In this document: in pieces, positions 10,976 to 20,608 of the stretch | How the letters are laid out: each line of letters begins with the position of its first letter | Numbering within the stretch: position 1 is the first letter of the stretch | NCBI GenBank assembly: GCA_019649035.1 | Contig: BMAT01008880.1 | Location: forward strand, 365,601-386,306 | Direction: 5' to 3' | DNA from: Elysia marginata | Taxonomy: Eukaryota > Mollusca > Gastropoda > Plakobranchidae | Length of the DNA stretch: 20,706 nt | Position numbers and translations under genes: made by a program | The notes under the pieces: model-generated | The model's input: only the letters and a program-made list of their open reading frames with translations | Database searches by the model: none | What the model was told of the DNA's origin: nothing

Positions 10976-12219
10976 ACATACACCTAAAAACGACTGAAAA
11001 TTCAACAGATTTACCTTGTGATGATCTAGTCTAAAATTCACAAATTTCATCTTAAATTACTTTAAAAGCAATGTTTCAAATATGTTGAGCAAATTGGTGT
11101 TGGTTGAATAACGTTTTCTTTTAAAAAAAATAGCTTAGGATAGAGAATACAGCACAGACAAATTTGAGTAAAGAGAACAAAGATGAAAAGTGACAATTTT
11201 GTGGAACTCAGCTTTTCCTGCTGTTCTTACTTTATAAAACGAGTAAATTTTGAGGCTGTTAGTGGTATAATCAATTTTGCCGAACAATTCTTAACATCTT
11301 AATAAATTTGTGTACGTTAATACAACTTCATTCGTCCTGAGATTGATGCTTTGAAATGTGCATTTTGGTAGAAAGGTAGGATACACAAGGCCATCAAAAG
11401 TTTCTGACTGAGTTCCGTGAAATAGTAGGGTAATAATCTTAAAGCAAAAGCAAATTTGCTTTGGAATATGCAACTAGCACAAGCACAACGGCTGTGCCCA
11501 TTGAGAAGCATTTGTCAATTTTTGCTGCTCCCTTTTCCTTCACTTTTCTCAGATACTGTCCTTGTGTTGCTCTTTTGTAACACTCGAAGTTTAGCATTCT
11601 GATCTTTATTAAATTAACACTGTTATTTGTTCCGCTTGACCGGTACCAAGAAACGAATACGTTAGGATGGTTTTAATCGGTCTCTAGTCACGACCACCAA
11701 TACCTTTTTCAATACTGTACAAACTATTGAAGGCCTGAATTGATTCATGGATTTCTCTAAGCTTCACTGCTATTACAATATCTTTGCACTTGTATATGAC
11801 CAGCTGTGGTTATTTACAAGTAGCTGCTGTATAGGTATATTAAGCTGTAAATATTTGACTCGTATCGATATTAATGGGAATCAAATATTGATGTATTTAT
11901 AACGCAACCGATCACCAAGGTAATCCTCGATTAACCGGAACAAAGCGTGGGAGATGTTAGTGAGTATAAAATTTATATAGGCCTAACACCAGCCGTGGCC
12001 ATTCTTTCCAGGTCAATGCTTTAGAATTTGTCCATTTCATGACCCTCAAAAGTTTTTGCACTTCCTTATTCCTTCAGTTTATGACTTCTGTTTCTTTTAT
12101 CTCGTTCTTTTTCCTTTTTTTTCCTCTTTTTCTATGCATCTAGAGTTTATGCTAGTCTCAAAAAGTTGTTTTCTCTTTTATTGTTGGGGAAAAAAACAAC
12201 AACAAAAAGAAATCTAGCA
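10976..12219. other. Non-coding stretch with a terminal T/C tract
   Basis: Nothing is supported except a pyrimidine-rich tract at about 12,080-12,135, which is mostly T with C. Two overlapping minus-strand frames of 60 and 64 residues (11,291-11,511) share the same DNA in different frames and resemble nothing known to me. Confidence 0.6.
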
Positions 12220-12465
12220 TTGGCGCTAAGATTCGATTCCCGAGTCACGCCTTGCCTAACAACTCGATGCGACAAGTAGTTAGTCCCAACGTCAAACCGT
12301 TCAAGGATCGTTATCGAGAGCTGTGTTCGTCACGACACCGGCAGCAGCCCCAAGTCTCGGTCTCCCATCAGTAGTCGATAGCTCTTTGCTTGCTGAGCGG
12401 CGCCATCAGCGGTAAAGGACATGCGCTATGTTCAGCTTCTCCTTGAGCTTTTTGCCGGGTAATTT
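12220..12465. repeat. Second GC-richer island, possible diverged copy of 8,640-8,960
   Basis: This patch is clearly richer in GC and CpG than its flanks. Short blocks echo the first island in the same order. CCAAGTCTCGGT at 12,351-12,362 compares with CCAAGACTTGGT at 8,860-8,871. AGTAGTCGATAGCTCTTTG near 12,372 compares with AGCAGTCGCAAAGCTTTG near 8,889. Both islands follow a pyrimidine tract. The match is too short and gapped to prove common origin by eye. A box-B-like string, GATTCGATTCC, lies at 12,230-12,240, but no partner box A is seen upstream. Confidence 0.35.
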
Positions 12466-12867
12466 TCTGAATATTAACCGATTTTATACAGCACACACCC
12501 CGTGCCTAACGATGCACGTTCGGGTTATTACAGCTAAACAAATAATTCTTGTAGGTTCTGAGTTCTAAATGACTACATGACATGCACATACGTTGCAAGG
12601 GGAGACAAAATGTAGAGCTGTGAGCGGATAGTCAAGGTTATCGGCTTTGAAATTGTATTATAAGATGAAAAACTCAATGCGGCAGTTTTTGAGAAGATTT
12701 TTTCTTGTCTGTAAAAGTGGGATATAAAAATAGATTGCAAGCGAGTACATCTTAACCGTAACGCGTATTTTTAAAAAAAATACAAAGCTGTTATCTTCGA
12801 AGAAAATACAAAACGTTTCCAAGTGACATTAGATTAGCCTGACTGAGCTTTCCAATTTCTCATTTTA
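12466..12867. other. Non-coding stretch, nothing seen
   Basis: No open frame of note, repeat or RNA gene is visible. It is AT-rich with short A runs. Confidence 0.6.
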
Positions 12868-12932
12868 GGGAGAAGAAGGGGGGAGGGTGGGGGTCACAAA
12901 ATTCAACCCAGCAACTCTGGCGGGGAGGGGGG
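12868..12932 (+). other. G-quadruplex motif with a second G-rich cluster
   Basis: The plus strand from 12,868 to 12,893 carries G-runs of 3, 6, 3 and 5 separated by loops of 7, 1 and 1 bases. This meets the classical rule of four runs of at least three G with loops of one to seven. A second cluster at 12,919-12,932 adds runs of 4 and 6. In a genome this AT-rich the motif is conspicuous. It could affect replication, or transcription if transcribed, but no gene is adjacent. Confidence 0.75.
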
Positions 12933-14195
12933 TAAAAAATTAATTTGATTTTACCATAAGTCGTTATAGCTTTTTCTACTGCTTTATTCCTTCTATAATT
13001 TTAGTGAAATCAGCAATAATATGCCCAATAGGAAAGTCATAGTATATTTTTATAGCAATAGCGGACAAAAGAAATAAGCAAAACTCAGCATCTCTGCAGA
13101 GATATAAACATTCTAAAAAGCAGTTCTTATAAGTGGATAAGGTAGGTTCAAATTTCCAAACGCAATTTTCTCAAAAGTAGGAAAGTGGAGATGGAATAAT
13201 TCAATAAACAGTTCTCAGACGACGATGTATACAGCTATTTCTTCTTTACTTTATCATATTGATCGGATCAAATACATTGGAAAACGCTTGGCATTTATTT
13301 CGTTCAATCTTTGATAATTTTAAATTACCCTAACTAATGGCCACTTTCTTTCAAGGCATATTTTTTTGCCGGATCGAAACTTAACTTGGTGGAGCGCAAA
13401 ATTTATGCTGTTGATTGGAACGTGTAGAACATGTTTGTCTTTTTATGTGATCTCTAGATTTAGAAAGATTTTAGGCGTAGGAGTTGATATGTCAAGGATT
13501 TGATCAACGAAAGACTTATTTTAACTTAAACATTTCTTATAGCGATAAAATTGTACATATTTGTTTAGCGTTCTTATATTAGGCAGCAAAATTAAGCGGT
13601 ATGAAATATTGTAATGGTAAGTTTACCCCTGGTCAAATTTTTCTTGTTTTAACAGCTTTTACTGTAACATATTATGTGGGGGAACTCTGAGCAGCATGGG
13701 TATATACGAGGAATAATCAGTAACTCTGTCGATCATTACCACGGAAGAGAGATTCCATAACTAACTATGAGTAATCAGTATATTTATCGATCACCTCAGT
13801 TATATATCATGAAGTATCACAGAATCATTAATTAACTCGTACCCAAAGATGATTGCACTTTCATAGATGAATCGCAATATTATTCCCGATCGATTAGTCG
13901 AAGGTTATTTTGAAAAAATCGCTTTAAAAGAGCGCACGAGAGAGTAAACATGGAAAAGGTGAAGGGTGATTGTTTGGTAGGTGTTTTTATAGAGCCTGTT
14001 TACTTACATAGATCCACAAGATGAACTGGAATATGATCTCACGTGCACGTTCATTCGATAGAGTATTTAAACTCATTTCTTACTGAACCTGCGATGCGGT
14101 ATATATTCACCAACAAAGTCCCCTGCGCTTCAAAACAAAAGTCAATAGGTCATAGATGAACATCCTGATGACAATAGTAGTGGTGTTTTAAAAGA
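12933..14195. other. Non-coding AT-rich stretch
   Basis: No gene is supported. Two loosely similar segments, AATAATCAGTAACTCTGTCGATCATT (about 13,711) and AGTAATCAGTATATTTATCGATCACC (about 13,770), suggest an old local duplication about 60 bases apart. Otherwise nothing stands out. Confidence 0.55.
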
Positions 14196-14246
14196 GAAGA
14201 AGAAGAAGAAGAAGAAGAAGAAGAAGAAGAAGAAGAAGAAGAAGAA
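14196..14246. repeat. (GAA)17 microsatellite
   Basis: Fifty-one bases consist of 17 uninterrupted GAA units, with GAGA at the left edge and GAAAAGA at the right edge. The purity implies a recent or ongoing length change. GAA/TTC tracts of this kind can form intramolecular triplex DNA. There is no open frame around it that would make it a poly-Glu or poly-Lys coding run. Confidence 0.97.
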
Positions 14247-14998
14247 AAGATGACGCGTACTCTATCTATTCATAAACCGCACGTAGACTGTATGGTTTTG
14301 AAGATTATCATGTTGAGTTTGTTTTTTCTATTGGACAATTGAAGGCCGTAAATTTCTTAGACATTTTAAAAACTGATTCCTCAAAGTACCATGGCAATAA
14401 ATGAAAAGTAAGATGGGAAAAAGGCAAGTTTATCACAGAAACTACTTCAATGTCTCTTTACGACAACCATTCAGAATTAAGAATAGAAAAGCTACTTTTC
14501 TACACAGTGTTTATTTTTTTAATAACGAAAAACGAAGCAAACTATGTCTTTGAACTGTGGTTTGGGTCGGCAAAAATCAATAGCGCCCCACGATAACATC
14601 AAGAAAGGAGCTACCACATAATTTTAATCTTGGTTGACATACTCAAAGGATGTCATCCTCTGTAACAATCTCAATCCGGATCTTTGTTATGTTCGACTGA
14701 AAAGAAGTGATTATTTTTCTCGGTTTGTCCTCGACCGTTCGAGTGATGGTTTAAGTTGTTCAGTTTCAATGATTGGTTTCTTATTACTCCCCTTACCTGC
14801 TTTGCATGTATAATATTAGGCAACGCTGTTAATGAATATTTCCACACATTGTCCTTCCCTGTCCTAAAATCTCAGTGTCATGTCATGCAGGCCTATGTTA
14901 TTTTTTTTGTACATTTTGGTAGTATGGCGTGACGCTCTAAATTAAGTGAATAAAACACAACTTTTTGAAACGGACGTCTCTTGGTTTTGCATTTTGTG
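14247..14998. other. Non-coding stretch, nothing seen
   Basis: No frame, repeat or RNA element that I can support lies here on either strand. Confidence 0.6.
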
Positions 14999-15056
14999 CT
15001 GAGCAGTTTACTGGCGGGGCCGCGAAGCAGCGCCCTTAGCCTAAAAATTTGCTCAG
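14999..15056. other. Small GC-rich patch with nested inverted repeats
   Basis: CTGAGCA (14,999-15,005) pairs with TGCTCAG (15,050-15,056). Inside them GGC (15,013-15,015) pairs with GCC (15,039-15,041), and GGGC (15,017-15,020) pairs with GCCC (15,032-15,035). The inner part, GGGGCCGCGAAGCAGCGCCC, is strikingly GC-rich against its AT-rich surroundings. A cruciform or a folded RNA is possible. No RNA family is recognised, and the inner stems are short. Confidence 0.4.
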
Positions 15057-15557
15057 GTTTATGGAAAAATTTAATTAAAGAGAAAAGTCTTATAAAACTA
15101 ATACAATAAATAATTTAACATAATTATTATTCACCCTGGATTGTAGAAAATGATTATTATGCTCATCGGGAATCCCATACCATCGTTGAACTCACATTTG
15201 GTATAAATATAACTAAGATAAATATTTCGAATTTACACTGATCTACTTAACGAGACAGAATGAAAGCGCACCACCACATGAATATTAGTATTGCTCTGTT
15301 ATCATGCAAGGAAGCCTTTTGCAGCAGGTGGCACAGACAAACCGCAATACTTTCGGTTTTAGACTTCTCATTGACAGCCAAACACCAGATCTCGTTTTCC
15401 AGAGACATTTCGTCATGTTATGGTGCATCTTAATCCTCCTCACATGAGCTTTTAGGATACAAGGTAACAACACTTAAGAATGACCACAAGTCAGTTGATG
15501 AACCGAATTGAGGGAACCATAAGTTTGAAGTAACCAAAGACAAGGGAGAAAACTTTT
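15057..15557. other. Non-coding stretch, nothing seen
   Basis: A 62-residue minus-strand frame (15,285-15,473), directly followed by another one of 87 residues, has no recognisable domain. No other feature is visible. Confidence 0.5.
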
Positions 15558-15616
15558 GTGGCGAGTGGCAGTCTCGGTTAGAGCGCTTGCAACACATCCA
15601 GCATTCGATTTAAACC
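15558..15616 (+). repeat. tRNA-like fragment (pseudo-tRNA or SINE head)
   Basis: TGGCAGTCTCGGTTAGAGC at 15,566-15,584 is close to the tRNA D-arm and RNA polymerase III box A consensus (TGGCTCAGTCGGTTAGAGC). About 36 bases on, CATTCGATTTA (15,602-15,612) is a poor version of box B, GGTTCGANTCC. The D-stem no longer pairs well (GGCA against GAGC) and no clean acceptor stem or CCA-proximal end is visible. I therefore read it as a decayed tRNA-derived SINE head or pseudo-tRNA rather than a working tRNA. The anticodon cannot be assigned. No SINE body or tail is evident downstream. Confidence 0.5.
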
Positions 15617-17288
15617 TGTTGAAATGGGCTTTATGATTATCAGCTCGATAGATTTCACGACTTCTTTTTTCCCGAAGAGAAAATATAATGGCATAAGTGC
15701 GGCGAGATGTCTCTGCAAATATATCGCGAGAGCACAAGGTTTAAGAGAAAAGGATTGTCACTTTGAACAAGTTTCTCTGACTGACTTTGAAATGAAATCT
15801 CACCGAGGTATTGGCATATCCCATCGTGTCATCTGGTTGACTTCATTCACCCTGCCTATGATAGAGACAAGAAAACGCTTATCAGGAGCGAAGGTGAAGA
15901 AGCTAAATGGCAAGAAGCACTTCTTCTTCCTAATCTTTTGACAATGAAGCCTGACTGACAAAGAGACAATGCTGTATTCCTTCGTCAAGACAGTACTCAG
16001 CTATGCGGATCGACGAAAGCAAGCTAGTACTTACAGCGGTCTGCGGCTATGAAATTCTATCCTATTTAGTCTTCTTCCGTATTGGCATCTTCTGACTATA
16101 TATTTACAAACATAAAAAGCTAGCTCAAAAGGAAACAGTTAAACTCTCTGAAGAAGGGGGAAATGTAACGAAGATAAATTAAACAAGTAAAGTAAGATGC
16201 GATGTGAAATCGCCGACGCTTTGTCAAATTCAAACAGCCGTGTGCGTTGTTTGCAATTTTATCTATGTGGAAAAACTAAAATCTACCTTTGCATAAAACA
16301 TCCCTCAGATTATTTCTTTACGTTCAGGATGAAAACTTTTTGGTCTTCCGTTGTATAGGGCCTGTTATTTCGGTATCCAAAAGTCTCCCACAACATTCTC
16401 GGTACTCCATCAATTGCATTTTTTACATTTTCTAAGTGCGGCTCATCTGATGCCAGGAAGCAAAACAAGGTCGAGGTGCAGACCATGTTTTAATATCTAT
16501 TACGTGCTAGGACTCCGCGTTATCACAGCTGTCCTGGTTCTGTTGAGCTCCATGAAAGAGTTTTTGTTGGTTTTGAACCATTAATGAACTTTCCGGCTTT
16601 TAGGATGTTATGACTATTCAAGAGCCTGCTAAGAAATTTATTTTTGAGGATTTTCATTCATAAATTACCTATCACAATGATAGTCTAAATGAATTGTATC
16701 CCGTTGAGCTTACTTTCTCTTTAAAACCATTAAGCCAAAGTCATTATCATGGACAACCAGAAGACATTGTTTATTTCAAATTATTATGATAGCTTGCATT
16801 CCATGTAGATGGAACAAAGCCTTCTTAAAATGTTAGACTGCAACACGCCCCCTCTACAGTCTAATATGATACTCAATAAACAAACTCATGGCTCTTACAC
16901 TTTATAGCGATGCAAGTCAAGGCTGATGTTGTAGAAGTTCTGATTTTAGTACACATTACAATTTTAAAGCCCCACAAGCAGTTTTGGATAGCAGGTTTTT
17001 AATCTGTGATCAAGTAAGTAGAGAAACACCGAGGCTTGACTGTCTCTTCCAAGTTAAATGTAGAGATAATGTTATTTCATTTAAGACCTCTTTCTAACTT
17101 TCCCTTGAACAGAACTTAGAAAAAGGTTTTGATAAGGAAATTTTTCGAAAAAAAAAACCCTCAATTTTTCGAGAATTGAAATTGCTACCTTTCCGTCTGA
17201 TTTTAAAGATACGTGTCACTTATTTGACGGGCCCATGGCCTGTGCACGTTTGGTTATTTTTTAGTAAATTGCTCACGCTGTATCACCT
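15617..17288. other. Non-coding stretch, no gene seen
   Basis: Frames of 105 residues (plus, 15,624-15,941), 62 residues (minus, 15,800-15,988) and 77 residues (plus, 16,351-16,584) occur. They overlap opposite-strand frames or lack any known motif. No splice-flanked exon stands out. The rest is AT-rich and featureless. Confidence 0.55.
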
Positions 17289-17291
17289 TCT

Positions 17292-17354
<63 letters not shown>
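17289..17354. repeat. (CT)24 microsatellite with imperfect edges
   Basis: An uninterrupted (CT)n run covers 17,298-17,345 (24 units). It is preceded by CTCCCTCC and followed by TTCTCTCTC. A 65-residue plus-strand frame (17,176-17,373) crosses it and contains a Ser-Leu repeat that is only the translation of the microsatellite. Confidence 0.97.
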
Positions 17355-18635
17355 ATTTTTGTGTTCTTTTTGACATCTTTTCAATCTTTTCCTGTGTGCA
17401 TTCAAATTTTAATAGTTCCTTCTGTTTTAATTGATTTCTATGGTTGTAAAACGAACTTCTAATTTCCTTTCTATTATTTATCGGCCTCTCGAACATTCTA
17501 ACCGTCCTCATCTTAAATTTCTTTCTGAATGCCCATGCCTCTTGTTGTCTTGTTCTTTATACGTGTACAATTTCCCCTTTTGGTCTCTTTTGCCTCTCTC
17601 TTCAACGTTCACCTTTAACTTTAAACCACCATTGTGAAATGACAAAGGAACCGCACTTAAGACCACGCATTTCGTTATGAATAGTTAATGTAGGAGTGCA
17701 AAACAAAGCTTAAGATGTTAGCTCATTCAATAAGAAAATCTCGAAAACAGATCTATAAAGCGAAGAAAATAGAGAAACAAAAATGTTTGTCCTTCGAGAA
17801 AGCGAATACCGTACTTTTCATATGTATTTTAAATCCGTTACCTTTTAAATTCCTCAAATCTGTCAACACCAGTTTGCACTATGTAGAAATAAGAACTTGT
17901 TTTGTGAAAAAAATTCAGACCTTTTAGTGTGTGACGATAAGAATGAGATAACTCCTTCTCTTAATGTAAAATCCACAACTTTGCATTACTTTTCAACAAA
18001 ACGAGTAGGATATAAGCTATAAATTAATTTTATATCGTTATTTGTTGTAGCAATGTTTTGCTACAGTCAGTTTATACTTATTGTCTACCACACTAATAGG
18101 ATGAGGAAGCTGAAAATTCAATAGGTTTAAGTTCAGTGCCTTTCATTTACCCATTTCGTTACGTCAAAACAAAGTCCATTTTAGCTTACAAGCCTACTAG
18201 TTTTAAGCCAAAATGTTTGCGATTTAGTGGATTATGTCAAAACAAGCAAAGAAGCACTATTATTATTTCTATTATTATCAATGATTTTCCAAATCTGGTT
18301 CTTTTAATAAACAGATTAATGTCAGACGAGGAAGTTGTGTGTCGTCTGTCTTCTCATTTGTAAAAAACTGGGAAATTTGATAGAGCAGGGTGTTCGTAGT
18401 TCTTGCATTTCGGCACAAGTGATGCTGTTGAAGTGGATGAATGTTACAGCACATAGTATTGCCCCTTCACCTGTTCCACAAGCCTGCTCAGTGTGTTGAA
18501 CTTTACTTTGACATTCATGGTAAAACTTTGGAGAAAGGAATATTTCTTCAATACCAATTTTAAAACCTTTGGTTCCACTGTGCGGGTACTTCCCAAGATC
18601 AACGTCTAAGATCGAAGACCTCCCTAGTGCCTAAC
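17355..18635. other. Non-coding stretch with T/C bias at its left end
   Basis: From 17,355 to about 17,640 the plus strand is T/C-rich. A 68-residue frame (17,431-17,637) there includes the string NFLSIIYRPLEHSN. It faintly resembles the YRP-containing strand of non-LTR retrotransposon endonucleases, but it is short, lies next to stops and has no other hallmark. Frames at 17,715-17,927 (70 residues) and 18,136-18,363 (75 residues) are unrecognised. Confidence 0.5.
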
Positions 18636-18680
18636 ATGATCAACGCGGCTGTCGTCGCCCTGTCGATTGTTGGACAGGAG
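18636..18680 (+). CDS. Candidate first coding exon ending at a strong splice donor
   Basis: ATG at 18,636 has A at -3. It opens a frame of 15 codons (MINAAVVALSIVGQE) that runs directly into CAGGAG|GTAAGC, a near-consensus metazoan splice donor, in phase 0. The segment is GC-richer than its flanks and reads as a short hydrophobic stretch (AAVVALSIV) that could begin a signal peptide or membrane anchor. If real, this is the first coding exon of a gene whose later exons lie at 18,840 or beyond the right edge. No TATA box is visible just upstream. A 45-base frame and one good donor can occur by chance, so the call is tentative and no family is recognised. Confidence 0.35.
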
Positions 18681-18716
18681 GTAAGCTTCTTGTAGTCAAT
18701 CAAAAATCTGACTTCT

Positions 18717-18758
18717 TATTTACTAATAGTTATACTAATATTTAATATTTACTAATAG
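18717..18758. repeat. Short direct repeat TATTTACTAATAG
   Basis: TATTTACTAATAG occurs at 18,717-18,729 and again at 18,746-18,758, with a partial copy (TACTAATA) between them. The strings contain TACTAA(T), which resembles an intron branch point. They lie inside the intron that would follow the candidate first exon. Their AT-rich makeup makes chance duplication plausible. Confidence 0.5.
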
Positions 18759-18839
18759 CTCACAACGATCTTAAAATACTATGCTCATTTCTTTGAATTC
18801 GCACCACGTCCCTCACCCACATTGTAAAATTATTTTCAG

Positions 18840-18893
18840 CGAAATAACTTGGTCGATACGGCGTTAATCCTTATGATGATAGGTGCTTTTTAA
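18840..18893 (+). CDS. Possible second and last exon of the 18,636 candidate
   Basis: TATTTTCAG ending at 18,839 is an acceptable splice acceptor. Reading on in phase 0 gives 17 codons (RNNLVDTALILMMIGAF) and TAA at 18,891-18,893. The implied intron is 159 bases, GT-AG, with branch-point-like TACTAAT strings inside it. The joined product would have 32 residues and two short hydrophobic patches, like nothing I know. The acceptor's pyrimidine tract is short. This is one of several possible continuations; the true partner exon could lie elsewhere or not exist. Confidence 0.15.
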   Translation, partial: RNNLVDTALILMMIGAF

Positions 18894-20288
18894 TTGCTTA
18901 CCTGTTTTCTACTATTTTTAGTATCTCCCATCTGTCTGTCGAAGGTATTTCTGTTATTCTTTTATGCTTGAGCGATCAGTCGATAAATCAAGGAAGTCAC
19001 AAGTCTAAGGACAAGGCCTTTTGATTTGAACCGATTTCTATTTTCACTTTCATCAAGCCCAGCCGTGACAATAGAGCGCATTGGAGCGAAAAAGACAGCC
19101 ACGATGTATCCTTTATCTTTGATAATTAGTTTAAGATAGAGAGAGGAATTAGAGAGAGTCGAAGAGAATCATGATGATCTTACATTTCGATGCAGGTGTT
19201 ATCTCACCCCTAAGCCTTGGTGTGGACATACGAGGCACCAATTTAGCGAGTTTTTTTAAGTCTACCCACAAGAGGCCGTATGTCAAAATTGCAGTAACTT
19301 TTAGTATTAATACTGTAGTGACCATTTCCTCTGTAAAGATATCCCTTCAAGACAGACATAGCTTTAGCAGCCAACTTTCGTACATTGCCAGGCGAACGCG
19401 AAAGCGCTTCCCTCGCCCCTGGTCTCTCATTTTTCTCTTGTTGAGCGTAAAGTATCGGTTTAGTAGTCATCATTAGTTACTCCGAAGCTTGTGTGGGAAG
19501 TAATTAAACTGACTATCTGCGCTACTCAATCATTTGCATGGATACAACCTTTGGTGAAGTTGCATAAGATATTTTAGAATCACATCACTTAAAATAGTGT
19601 AAACAATAAATTTTTATAGAAAGCATGGTAGGGCGTTACCTCAAGTTAAAGAAAAAAAAATCAAGTTTTCAGTTACCATGTATGTGATCAGTTGTCGTAT
19701 TGACTGAATTAGATCAATAATTAGACTACTCTAGCCTAAGCGAGGAAATGTTATCATTTCCCTATTCAGGCATTTTGTGAAGTCTACGTTGACCTTCCTT
19801 TCAAGCTCTCTCGGGCTACATGCGGTCTAGAGCAGCTTGAATATTTGACAGGATTTAAGCTTATGTAAATTTGCTTTAAACGTTTCATATTGAAACGTTC
19901 TGCTATTCGCAGTTTGTTTTATATGCTTTGGTTTTCTCTGACAATCAAGACCATAAAGCTATCTTTTACTAACAAAACACAGAACTTAGGTCGTTAAGCT
20001 TTGAAGAGACTACACAACTACTCCGACCCATAAACCGACACAGTGTTCTCATGACGAAATTCAAATCAGCAGACGATGAAAAGGTAATAAGAAAGTTATT
20101 AAAACGAATCTGGAACTCCGAAACTTATTTTGAATATTACCAGGGCATAAAGGTACATATACGTTGCGTTGAAGAAAATGTAATCAAATCTACTACATCT
20201 AATGAGCAGTAGCAAATCCATAAAATTCTACATCTTTATAATTATGTTTCACAAGCATCGTAAAAACTGATTTAAAATATTTTCCAGA
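18894..20288. other. Non-coding stretch
   Basis: Opposite-strand frames of 101 residues (plus, 19,171-19,476) and 76 residues (minus, 19,243-19,473) share a somewhat GC-richer patch at 19,340-19,440 but match no family I know. At least one is necessarily a shadow, probably both. Apart from the hairpin at 19,879-19,899, nothing else is seen. Confidence 0.5.
19879..19899. other. Perfect 9-bp hairpin with 3-base loop
   Basis: AACGTTTCA (19,879-19,887), a TAT loop, then TGAAACGTT (19,891-19,899) form an exact inverted repeat. No T-run follows, so a factor-independent terminator is not indicated, and none would be expected in an animal genome. A protein-binding palindrome or chance are both possible. 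Confidence 0.5.
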
Positions 20289-20608
20289 GTTGCGCCCTCT
20301 ACACTGGTGATTCTGGACTCTGGATAGGTCTGTGGTTTCGAGTCCTGCTTTTGGCAGGTCGAAGTTCAGTCTTGGAGAAAAGATATTTGCACAAATTCCT
20401 TCGCCCCCCCCCCCTTAAGCGTTAAAGCAGTACCCGACTATACTATACACTATACAGTGGGGGATCTTTTCAGTATGTTCGAGTAATCCGTTTTTTTGCT
20501 CCTCTGTGAGTTAAGAAGGTCATTCGGCCGGCAATGGCATGTCGACGGACCTATTGATGGATTAGGCTCTATATAAAAACACTCTTTACTTAACTTTAAC
20601 TTAAAAAA
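20289..20608 (+). mobile_element. Degenerate tRNA-derived SINE
   Basis: A box-B-like string, GGTTTCGAGTCC (20,334-20,345), differs from GGTTCGANTCC by one inserted T. It is preceded by CTGGTGATTCTGGACTCTGG (20,304-20,323), which has the look of a SINE head, though box A itself is poor. The body contains an 11-base C run (20,404-20,414). The right end reads GGCTCTATATAAAAACACTC, then TTTACTTAACTTTAACTTAAAA, like the 'ctctataaa' tail and short terminal repeats of many marine-invertebrate SINEs. Such elements do not code for protein and depend on a partner LINE. Edges are approximate, no target-site duplication was found, and the family is not named. Confidence 0.5.

Noticed and set aside
10595-11050. 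151-residue minus-strand frame as a membrane protein gene
   Set aside because: It lies over a decayed repeat with frame-breaking unit lengths and shows no known domain. Its hydrophobic look follows from base composition.
12230-12240. Box B of a tRNA or SINE (GATTCGATTCC)
   Set aside because: It differs by one base from the consensus, but there is no box A at a suitable distance and the flanking T-stem does not pair.
17431-17637. Fragment of a non-LTR retrotransposon endonuclease (NFLSIIYRP string)
   Set aside because: A YRP match with a hydrophobic strand before it is only one weak hallmark. No catalytic residues or reverse-transcriptase motifs are found nearby, and stops flank it. A protein search against LINE endonucleases would settle it.
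19171-19476. 101-residue plus-strand and 76-residue minus-strand frames as genes
   Set aside because: They occupy the same DNA on opposite strands, neither has a recognisable domain, and no splice or promoter context supports either.
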